A stretch of DNA of 39,742 nt from an uncultured Eubacteriales bacterium (GTDB taxonomy: Bacteria > Bacillota > Clostridia > Christensenellales > CAG-314), in contig URET01000011.1 in NCBI GenBank assembly GCA_900546875.1, positions 1-39,742 of the forward strand, written 5' to 3'. Of the stretch, positions 7,134 through 13,581 are shown in pieces (the first letter of the stretch is position 1; the number at the start of each line of letters is the position of its first letter). The translations under genes and the position numbers were made by a program. The notes below the pieces were generated by a model. The model was not told where the DNA came from, made no database searches, and saw only the letters and a list, made by a program, of their open reading frames with translations.

Positions 7134-7598
7134 TTGAAAGTTGTTTATGCTGTATTGCAATGTACATGGGGAATTTTTCAAACAGTATTAGGTTTATTTA
7201 TTTTTATTAATCATATAAAGAACAAACATTTTTATTATCACGGAGCAATCGTTACCGAGTGGCAGAATAGATCAAGCGTATCGCTTGGATTATTTGTTTT
7301 TGTTGCAAAAAAACCGTTTTTTGCGGAAAAATTTAAAGTAGAAATAACGGTTACAGAGTTGTCTAGTAGATTATTAGTCCATGAGTATGGTCATGCGATC
7401 CAATCTTTGATTTTAGGACCGCTATATCTTATCATAATAGGGATACCGTCAGCTTTATGGGGATTTTTGCCGTCATTGTCTGCAAAGCGAAAAAAACGCC
7501 GCATTTCGTATTTTATATTCTATACCGAAAGGTGGGCTAACTTATTGGGCGAAAAAGTTACGAAACAAAAGTCAATGGAACAATTGGTTATAGAGTAG
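7134..7598 (+). CDS. Small membrane protein with HEYGH zinc-metalloprotease-like motif
   Basis: 154 aa from a TTG start, with GGGAGG 7 nt upstream. Two hydrophobic stretches (about residues 5-26 and 91-113) flank a soluble part. HEYGH (83-87) matches the zinc-binding HExxH of metalloproteases; it is followed by a hydrophobic helix and a FYTERWAN segment that could supply a third ligand. Proteins of this layout are common in Firmicutes and Bacteroidetes, but I know of no assigned substrate. The gene is AT-rich compared with the host genes to its left. It lies between host sequence and the terminator of the outer recombinase, so it may be host, element cargo or a remnant of an earlier insertion. 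Confidence 0.6.
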   Translation: MKVVYAVLQCTWGIFQTVLGLFIFINHIKNKHFYYHGAIVTEWQNRSSVSLGLFVFVAKKPFFAEKFKVEITVTELSSRLLVHEYGHAIQSLILGPLYLIIIGIPSALWGFLPSLSAKRKKRRISYFIFYTERWANLLGEKVTKQKSMEQLVIE

Positions 7599-7610
7599 AT
7601 CTTCGATTTT

Positions 7611-7652
7611 ACAAAAAAAACGCAAGTCAGACTCGTGGTTCAACTTGCGTTT
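7611..7652 (-). terminator. Terminator of the outer-element recombinase gene
   Basis: On the minus strand, a perfect 10-bp stem AAACGCAAGT / ACTTGCGTTT (7652-7643 with 7627-7618) is followed by a run of T, seen as A's at 7613-7620 on the plus strand. It begins at the recombinase stop codon. Confidence 0.85.
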
Positions 7653-8301
7653 AGATTGGTGCAGTGAGTGATGATAAATCCGAACCAAAGGCCTCTTCAA
7701 TTTCGGCAAAGGTGATAGTTTTTGTGCCTTCCTTGTAGTTGAACGTAATGACCAAGTAGTCGTCGAACAGATAGATCGCATTGACAAAGCTATCGATCAG
7801 TCGGCGGCGGTGGTCAAGCTGTTTCATATTGAGCTTGCGATACTTGATAAGATACGCGAGTATATCTTCTTTTGTAACTGTGGGTTTAGCAATTTCTTCT
7901 TTGAGAATCTGCACCGAGATCTCGCTCTTCTCGGCTTCAAGCTGCTCAAGACGTTGCTTTGTGGATGCGGTCAGAATTCCCGCTTGAATGGCATTGACAA
8001 GATTGTCGATGCCTTTTTCTATTTCTGCAAGCTGCTGCCGGAGAATCGGTAGAGCACTGCTCTCGGCATTGAGCTTGGCGATCAGCATATCTGCAAGTCT
8101 ATCGAGCAATTCATCGTCAAAGATGAACTTCTGAATAAGCAGGATTACAACTTCCTCAATCCATTTCTTCTTGATGGTTTTCTTCTTGCAAGTTCCGCCC
8201 TTACGTGTGCCTCGGCATTTATAATAGCGGTGAACCTCCAGCGTATGACTCGTTCCACTTTCGCCCGTGATTAGACACTTACAATAACCGCAAAACAGTT
8301 T
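7651..8301 (-). pseudogene. Outer-element serine recombinase, C-terminal half (split gene)
   Basis: 216 codons, open from the insertion junction, beginning K-L-F-C-G-Y-C-K-C. It starts with the recombinase zinc ribbon (CGYCKC, a GESGTSH segment, then YYKC and GGTCKKK), followed by the coiled-coil arm and C-terminal domain. It has no start codon or promoter of its own. It continues in frame the N-terminal half at 18206-19042, which breaks off after Y-L-L-T-T, exactly where this family reads on into the zinc ribbon (TTKLFCG). Joined across the duplicated core the gene encodes about 495 aa, a normal length for a Tn4451/TnpX-type large serine recombinase. An internal TTG at 8109 could give a 152-aa fragment, but that would lack any catalytic domain. 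Confidence 0.9.
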
Positions 8302-8308
8302 ACTTGCT

Positions 8309-8323
8309 TGCGCAAATGGACAA
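8309..8323 (+). repeat. Left terminal inverted repeat of the inner element
   Basis: TGCGCAAATGGACAA, starting 7 nt inside the TTT that contains the left core. It is an exact inverted copy of 18182-18196. Probably a binding half-site for the inner recombinase. Confidence 0.88.
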
Positions 8324-8338
8324 TACGTTTGTATTGCG

Positions 8339-9967
8339 TCAGGATTCTTTACCTAACAGTTTGTAGTAGATGTGGATTCCTCTTGTACCCGTCTTATCGC
8401 CGGGCTTTGCACCTATGGTGATATACTCTATCAGTTCCATGCACAATTCCCTCGTAAGTTCAGGCACGTTCGTGTAGTGTTTCAACCTACGGATAAATTC
8501 TTCCACATCCGTTTCGTTTTTGGTTACGACAGACAGTTTGTGTTCAAGTTCGTCGATCTCGCTCTTTATTGCGTACTGTTCCTCGGTATATTTGGCGAGA
8601 AGTTTCAGGCAAACCTCTTCGGGGATTTTGCCTATCACTTTATCTTCATACACCGATTGTGTCAAACGTTCGAGTTCCTCGTACCGCTTTGTCTTTTGCA
8701 TAAGGGCTTTGCTGTCGGATTTATATTGCGCCGCAGACATCTGTTCTTTATGTTTCAGAAAGTCTGTCCTCGCTTTATCCTCGTCCTCCAACACCAGCCG
8801 CGCTTTCGAGCGAATATCGTCAAGTACAATTTGCTCTATGTCCTCAATGCGGATATAGTGGTTGTAGCAATAATACTTTCCGAAGCGTGAGTGATTGCCG
8901 CAGATGTAGTGGTAGCGCGAACGCTTTTCGGGGTGTGCTTTGGACGGTTTCAAGTCTTGCCGTCCGAGTTTCATCTTTCCGCCGCAGTCCGCACAATACA
9001 TCAAGCCCGACAGCGGCGGCATGATTCCCCACGAAGTGTGTTTGCCGTGCGATACCGATTCGTCCAATTCCCTGCATTTGTCCCAAAGTTCCTGCGTTAT
9101 AATGGGTTCAAAGGCGTTTGGAAACACGATAGGCTCGCGCTCTACGCGCCGCTTGTTTTTGTATGATACGGTCGTATAGCGCAATCGCACCAAATGCCCG
9201 AGGTACATGGGGTTTTTGAGAATGCTCCGCAGTATGCTGTCCGCCCACAGGTTTTTATTCGGCTTTTTATTCGTGATGCCGAATTTCTCAAACAGATAAA
9301 CGGCAGGGATAGGCACTTTCTCGTCGTTGAGAACGGTGTAAATCTCTTTGTACGTTTTACCGCTCGCCCTCATCTCGAATATACGCCTTACCACGCTTGC
9401 CGCAGGCTCGTCTATTACGGGTAAACATTTATCGCCCGTCCCCTTGACATAGCCGTATGGGGCGTGTGTGGAGCGATATTTTCCCGCTTTTGCATTCGCC
9501 TCGGCTACCGCACGTATCTTCTTTGAGGTGTTTGCCGAATGCCACTCGTTAAACACGTTCATGATCGGCATCATGTCCATGCCCGCGCTGTTCGTGTTCG
9601 CCGTATCTACATTATCCGATATGGCGATGAAACGGATGTTATACATCGGGAAGATATAATCGACGTATTGCCCGACAAAGATATAGTTTCTTCCGAAACG
9701 GGATAAATCTTTGACGATGATCGTGTCGATTTTTCCTGTTTTGGCGTCCTCTAACAGTCTTTGTACTTCGGGACGATCAAAATTCGTTCCCGAATAACCG
9801 TCATCTATGTATTCATCCGTGATCGTCCAGCCGCGTTCCTGCGCATACTTGGTCAAGATGATACGCTGGTTTTCTATGGACAGTGATTCGCCTGCGCGCT
9901 CGTCGTCTTTGGAAAGACGCATATAAAGCCCGACTTTGCTATTCAGTTGTAATTGCTTTGATCTCAA
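8339..9967 (-). CDS. Large serine recombinase of the inner element (DUF4368 type)
   Basis: 542 aa from the preferred TTG start, which has AAGGAG 8 nt upstream; the frame is open to 10006 without a better site. The N-terminal resolvase domain has nucleophile Ser19 in LYMRLSKDDE, followed by IVKDLSRFGRNY. The recombinase domain (APYGYVKG onward) carries the zinc ribbon (CADCGGK, then YICGNHSRFGKYYCYNH). A coiled coil follows, and the C-terminal DUF4368 segment ends in TRGIHIYYKLL. Such enzymes cut and rejoin DNA through a 5'-phosphoserine link using a 2-bp core, moving elements without transposase-style target duplication. The stop lies about 15 nt inside the left inverted repeat, the usual position beside an attachment site. 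It should catalyse excision of the inner element. Confidence 0.93.
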   Translation of the reverse strand: MRSKQLQLNSKVGLYMRLSKDDERAGESLSIENQRIILTKYAQERGWTITDEYIDDGYSGTNFDRPEVQRLLEDAKTGKIDTIIVKDLSRFGRNYIFVGQYVDYIFPMYNIRFIAISDNVDTANTNSAGMDMMPIMNVFNEWHSANTSKKIRAVAEANAKAGKYRSTHAPYGYVKGTGDKCLPVIDEPAASVVRRIFEMRASGKTYKEIYTVLNDEKVPIPAVYLFEKFGITNKKPNKNLWADSILRSILKNPMYLGHLVRLRYTTVSYKNKRRVEREPIVFPNAFEPIITQELWDKCRELDESVSHGKHTSWGIMPPLSGLMYCADCGGKMKLGRQDLKPSKAHPEKRSRYHYICGNHSRFGKYYCYNHYIRIEDIEQIVLDDIRSKARLVLEDEDKARTDFLKHKEQMSAAQYKSDSKALMQKTKRYEELERLTQSVYEDKVIGKIPEEVCLKLLAKYTEEQYAIKSEIDELEHKLSVVTKNETDVEEFIRRLKHYTNVPELTRELCMELIEYITIGAKPGDKTGTRGIHIYYKLLGKES

Positions 9968-10070
9968 TTCTTTTACTCCTTTTTCAATCAAAGCAGCCAA
10001 ATTCAATGTACGGATATTATACCACGATACACCGAATTTGGCAATGCTCTGACCGAAACTTCTCCTTACT

Positions 10071-10244
10071 TTATGCCGGGTTCTCCATATCGGAATAAGC
10101 GCGTTTTACGGCGATTTCGCGTAAAACGTTATCTACATTCTTTTTCCCCACATAATGGCTGACTACCGTATATTTCTTTCCCCCAACTTCATATTCTCTC
10201 GTAGAGGTAGGCGCAGAGCCATGCTCAGCGCTCAATTGTTGCAT
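10071..10244 (-). CDS. Small conserved transposon protein (57 aa, TnpW-like in position)
   Basis: Too short for many gene finders but clearly protein-like: after a variable N-terminus it reads REYEVGGKKYTVVSHYVG, then an amphipathic helix NVDNVLREIAVKRAY. Small proteins with this pattern (a Y-x-V-x-G-x-x-Y-x-V strand pair plus a helix) are regularly encoded just upstream of serine recombinases in Firmicutes mobile elements. Here it ends about 100 nt before the recombinase start, on the same strand. The ATG at 10244 lacks a strong ribosome binding site, so the true start may differ. Role unknown; possibly an accessory of recombination. Confidence 0.6.
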   Translation of the reverse strand: MQQLSAEHGSAPTSTREYEVGGKKYTVVSHYVGKKNVDNVLREIAVKRAYSDMENPA

Positions 10245-10283
10245 TGTTTTTCCCGTAGCTCATTTCCCTCCGATTTTTTATAG

Positions 10284-10388
10284 TTAGGTCAATGGTTCTC
10301 TCATAATCTTTTCTCCTTTCGCGCCATTGTACGCGTCTCCGTTACATACGGATTTTTCCTCATATTTCTGCCGCAGCCGCTCTTTCAA
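10284..10388 (-). CDS. Possible 34-aa ORF of the mobilization region
   Basis: A TTG start at 10388 has GGAG 8 nt upstream and encodes a charged peptide beginning MKERLRQKYEEK and ending before TAA at 10284. It could be a leftover of a longer upstream frame. No family recognised. Confidence 0.25.
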   Translation of the reverse strand: MKERLRQKYEEKSVCNGDAYNGAKGEKIMREPLT

Positions 10389-10461
10389 TCCCTGTTCTCC
10401 AAATGTTTTCCTGTCGGGACACCTGCGCCGCGGTCAGGTTCTTTTCAATTTTACTTGTCGA

Positions 10462-10983
10462 TTATAGCAATGCTATGATAAGCACGATTGTCTGCGTAAG
10501 CAGAAACACGGGCATTGCCCAAAACAGAAATTTGCGGAATCCGCTCTCCATACGCATATCCTCGCGTTGCTTTTGAATTTGCTTTTCTGTCTTTTTCAGT
10601 TCTTCCCGCGTTTCCGTCAATGCTTTGTCCGCGCTTGCAAGTATCTCTGCTTTCAGCTCATTTGCAGAAGTCAAAACCGCCTTTCTGACTTGCATTGCGA
10701 TGCTTTCGTTCAGCCGCTCCGTCTTTGCCGCCGTCGCTTTGATTTCCCGCACGGCTTTCTCCGTTGTTTCCGTCAGCTCGAACTCCGTCATCGCTATATC
10801 CGAACGCATACCCTCGATGAGCTTGTTCTGCTGTTCTATCAAGCTGTTCGATCTCTCGTTTGATATCGCCAACGCCTCTTTCAGTAGTCCGTTTTCCGTT
10901 TCCGCTCTCCGTACCTCGTTGATTTTCTGCAACTTTTCCAACGGCGTAGCTGCCTGTCCTGTTTCCAAATTTTTCAATGACAT
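10462..10983 (-). CDS. Coiled-coil, tail-anchored membrane protein overlapping the relaxase gene
   Basis: 173 aa. A long charged coiled coil (about residues 15-145) is followed by one C-terminal hydrophobic helix (WAMPVFLLTQTIVLIIALL), predicting a tail-anchored membrane protein with its bulk in the cytoplasm. It has its own start signal, AGAGGT 5 nt before the ATG at 10983. Its first 326 bases lie inside the relaxase gene in a different frame. The arrangement recalls mobB of RSF1010, which lies within mobA in another frame and encodes a membrane-associated mobilization protein. A role in docking the relaxosome at a membrane transfer channel is inferred from this analogy, not from sequence similarity. 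Confidence 0.75.
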   Translation of the reverse strand: MSLKNLETGQAATPLEKLQKINEVRRAETENGLLKEALAISNERSNSLIEQQNKLIEGMRSDIAMTEFELTETTEKAVREIKATAAKTERLNESIAMQVRKAVLTSANELKAEILASADKALTETREELKKTEKQIQKQREDMRMESGFRKFLFWAMPVFLLTQTIVLIIALL

Positions 10984-11707
10984 TCAATACCTCTTTTTTC
11001 GTATAGTTTTCTCCGAGCCGCTTGCCGCGGATCGGCTTTTGTTTGCGCGGATGCAGATAGGAATAATCTTTTCCGCTCTGCGTTATTTCCACGCCGTAGA
11101 GTTTCAGGTGCTCCTCGAACTCTTCCGGCGTAGCTGCTGCTTGTCTGCCTTCCTCGATCACTTCCCGCAGTTCTTCTTTCCACGAAGTGCCGCCTTTGAG
11201 AATGATGTGCCGTTCGTCGTTCGTTCGCTTGTTCTCCGCTTTCTTCCGAAAGTCCAATGATGAAAAGCCGAACTCTTCTCCGATTTCATTCGCCATATCT
11301 TTCAGCCGCGTATAATCTCCGTCGTTAAAATGCAGTTTCTTTCCCGTGATCGGGTGGACGGCATTCACGATAATGTGCGCATGGACGGTCTGCGTATCCG
11401 TGTGCGTGGCTATGACACACTCGCAACCCTCAAACATTTTTTCCGCGCAAGCCTTTGCATACTCTTGCACCATGAGCGGGTCTGCTTTGTCCTTGCGGTC
11501 GGGAGAGAGTTTGAAGTGGTAATACTTTCTCTCTCCGTAGTCCTTATATTTCCCGAACCTCGCCGCCGTTTCTTTGAACTGCGCGGAATAGTCCTCGTCA
11601 ATGAAAAGGTTTTGCACGTCGATGTATCTCGCCTTATCCTTTCGGGTAATGTAACCGATAGCCATATCCGGCATGGCTCTGCCCGCCGCGACAGCCAATA
11701 AAGGCAT
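10658..11707 (-). CDS. Relaxase / mobilization nuclease (MobA/VirD2-type)
   Basis: 349 aa from the ATG at 11707, which has GGGGGAG 6 nt upstream; a longer frame to 11791 lacks such a site. The N-terminal relaxase fold has the histidine triad at His102, His109 and His111 in HTDTQTVHAHIIVN. The nucleophilic Tyr is not certain but probably lies near the N-terminus (Tyr19 or Tyr28). The enzyme would nick oriT and stay bound to the 5' end so the inner element can be mobilized by another element's transfer machinery. The ATG follows the mobC stop by one base (TGA-T-ATG), so the two are translationally coupled. The last 109 codons overlap the coiled-coil gene in another frame and have unusual Gly/Arg-rich composition. 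Confidence 0.88.
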   Translation of the reverse strand: MPLLAVAAGRAMPDMAIGYITRKDKARYIDVQNLFIDEDYSAQFKETAARFGKYKDYGERKYYHFKLSPDRKDKADPLMVQEYAKACAEKMFEGCECVIATHTDTQTVHAHIIVNAVHPITGKKLHFNDGDYTRLKDMANEIGEEFGFSSLDFRKKAENKRTNDERHIILKGGTSWKEELREVIEEGRQAAATPEEFEEHLKLYGVEITQSGKDYSYLHPRKQKPIRGKRLGENYTKKEVLNVIEKFGNRTGSYAVGKVAENQRGTESGNGKRTTERGVGDIKREIEQLDRTAEQAHRGYAFGYSDDGVRADGNNGESRAGNQSDGGKDGAAERKHRNASQKGGFDFCK

Positions 11708-11708
11708 A

Positions 11709-12038
11709 TCAGTCTCCCCCGATAACGGAGAGTAAAGCGCGGTACGCTCTCTTACACTCTGCCGCGGCGGACAATACTTGCTCTTTCTCATCAGGGTAGA
11801 AGTAGCAATTCCTTACCGCCTGATTTAAGTTGTTGCCTTGCCGTTTGAGCTCCTGCAAGATCTCCCCGCCGTTCGCGATCACGGAAACGGGCTTGTCCGT
11901 CAGGACGCGGATCAGAAAGTCCGTTCTGCTCAATTCGCTTATCTTTACCTTCTCATCAATGATACGCCGTTCTCGTTCCGATACGCGGAAAGAATAGGTA
12001 ATAGGTCTGTTTCGTTTTACTGTTTTCTTCTCGATAAT
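11709..12038 (-). CDS. mobC: MobC-like relaxosome accessory protein, apparent ATT start
   Basis: 109 aa if started at ATT (12038-12036), the first codon at a sensible distance from GGGAGG (5-6 nt). There is no ATG, GTG or TTG near this site in frame; the next usable codon is a TTG at 11933 that would remove the N-terminal 35 residues. Those residues (NRPITYSFRVSERERRI) form the ribbon-helix-helix-like DNA-binding part expected of MobC, so they should be translated. The C-terminal part (LKRQGNNLNQAVRNCYF) is the conserved MobC core. It would bind and open oriT for the relaxase. First gene of the mob operon, immediately downstream of the candidate oriT. Confidence 0.85.
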   Translation of the reverse strand: MIEKKTVKRNRPITYSFRVSERERRIIDEKVKISELSRTDFLIRVLTDKPVSVIANGGEILQELKRQGNNLNQAVRNCYFYPDEKEQVLSAAAECKRAYRALLSVIGGD

Positions 12039-12076
12039 TTTTTCCTCCCAAATTTTTGTGTTTCCGTAAAGGGGTA

Positions 12077-12150
12077 TTAGGGGAAAGCATTTCCCCTAAC
12101 GAGGCGAGCGGAACGCTCGGCAAGTGGCTTGCCACTTGCGTACCTCGCCA
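12077..12150. other. Candidate oriT: cluster of three perfect palindromes
   Basis: Three adjacent perfect inverted repeats: TTAGGGGAAA / TTTCCCCTAA (12077-12099, 3-nt loop), CGAGCG / CGCTCG (12105-12119, 3-nt loop) and GCAAGTGG / CCACTTGC (12120-12139, 4-nt loop). An outer pairing CGAGG / CCTCG (12100-12104 with 12143-12147) encloses the last two. It sits about 40 bp upstream of mobC and the relaxase, the usual oriT position. The nick site is not identified. Confidence 0.6.
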
Positions 12151-12676
12151 TTACGGAAATCGGCAGTCTGCTCCGCTTATTTAACAGGGTAAGGAACAGA
12201 TTGCTTTTGTCTGTTTTGCTTTCCGTTTTTCGCCATTTGCTTGCCGCATCAGGGCGGTCTGATCGTCTGTCGATTGCTCATATTTTCCTCCATATACGAT
12301 TTATTTTTTATCTTTACCCACGCTGAAAAGAGTGGGTAAAATGCTGTCGCTGAAAATTCCCTCCATATACCCAAGGACACGAAAATTCAAAAGTTTACGG
12401 TTTTGAAAATAATTTCACAAAACTTTTACACAGAGCGGTAAACTTTCTCTCAATAGGGAGGCAAAAAGCAAGCCCAAAATACAACCCACTTTGAAAGTTT
12501 TTATTAAATCCCCTCAATAGGTAGCCAAGTAAGAGGGCGAAATAACTACACTTTTCCGAAAGTTCCACAAACTTCTCATTTGACGCGGGGTCAGAAAACA
12601 AAATCAGCTTATTCTTTTAGCGAATAAACTGATCTCCAAACGGCCGCCTCTGCGCCCGATATTCGGTTGTCCGTGT
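12151..12676. other. Intergenic region of the inner element
   Basis: About 525 bases. A minus-strand 68-aa ORF (12395-12601) contains a hydrophobic stretch (YFALLLGYLLRGF) but no clear ribosome binding site or family match. Two similar strings, CTCAATAGGGAGGC and CTCAATAGGTAGCC, occur about 60 bp apart. Possibly a regulatory or replication-control region; nothing firm. Confidence 0.35.
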
Positions 12677-13273
12677 TTATTTCTTTTTCCTCGATGAGGG
12701 GAATATGTACTCATATTCGTCTTCCTCGTCGAACAGGTCGCTTTCTATATCCGCCTCTTGTATGTTCTCGAACTCATCTTCGGGAGAGGTGCAGCCGTTC
12801 TTCCGCGCCCGTTCGTTGAGCGCACGGGAAGGGCCGTCGCAGCCGAATACTTCTTCATAGTGGAAGAACAGATAATCGTCGCGTACCGTCCAATAGCCTT
12901 TCCAATCGAAGTCACGCAGTTTCATGGGGTTGGCGGGATCGTATATCTTGTCAATGCAAGGTTCTTTCCCCGTGAGCCTGCTCTTATCTCCCGTATAGAT
13001 ATACTTGCTTGCCTTCTGTACGCCGCTCTCGCCATAGACGGGGACGCGCCGAATGATATTCTCCGCTTCCAATTCCTTTAAGAGCTTTTGCATGGTACGC
13101 TCGGAAACGTGGAAGGCAGAAGCAATGTCGGCAACGCGCATACAGCGGCCGCTCCTGCGGCGGAGATAATAGATGAGAATGTTTTTCCTTTGTTTCGGCG
13201 TGGGTTTACGGAAGTGTTCTTTGCCGTCTTTGTCCACGAAACGGAAACAGCCATAGAGGTGTTTACGCGCCAT
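12677..13273 (-). CDS. Winged helix-turn-helix DNA-binding protein of the inner element
   Basis: 198 aa from the ATG at 13273, with GAGGGG 4 nt upstream; the frame extends 4 codons further. After a basic N-terminus (KPTPKQRKNILIYYLRRR) comes a helix-turn-helix (VADIASAFHVSERTMQKLLKELE, about 45-70) and a wing (NIIRRVPVYG). The second half is acidic, with a DEEDEYEYIF patch before a basic tail. This suggests a transcription regulator or replication-control protein of the element; a RepA-like initiator is possible but not supported by specific motifs. It lies upstream of the mob operon on the same strand, separated by the noncoding region and candidate oriT. Confidence 0.6.
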   Translation of the reverse strand: MARKHLYGCFRFVDKDGKEHFRKPTPKQRKNILIYYLRRRSGRCMRVADIASAFHVSERTMQKLLKELEAENIIRRVPVYGESGVQKASKYIYTGDKSRLTGKEPCIDKIYDPANPMKLRDFDWKGYWTVRDDYLFFHYEEVFGCDGPSRALNERARKNGCTSPEDEFENIQEADIESDLFDEEDEYEYIFPSSRKKK

Positions 13274-13372
13274 AAAGCCCCTCACTCTAAATCAAATTTC
13301 ACCCTATAATTTTAGCATAAATCCTGCGAAAGTGCAAAGGGGAAAGGATGTAAGCGAAAATTCGTTTTATAT

Positions 13373-13423
13373 AAAAAGCCCGTTTTTGAGCGGTTACAGC
13401 CAAATAACCGCCCGAAAACGGGC
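13373..13423 (-). terminator. Terminator of the surface-protein gene
   Basis: A long imperfect stem, GCCCG...CGGGC (13378-13423), with an inner CGGTTA / TAACCG pairing, is followed on the minus strand by a short T-run (A's at 13373-13377 on plus). It lies downstream of the 1247-aa gene. Confidence 0.75.
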
Positions 13424-13581
13424 AAAAAATAATTTTTGAAATTTTTGTGAAACTTTCAAAAAAGGGGCCTTACATCGTTTTCAAAACACCGCGAGATTGC
13501 TTTTTATACAACCACAAAGCCATCCTCTTTTTGATGTTTACAGAATGGAACAAATCAGTCTCGGCGGCACGAAATTACTGA

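Noticed and set aside
12395..12601. 68-aa hydrophobic ORF in the inner element
   Set aside because: No supporting ribosome binding site or family; possible but unsupported.
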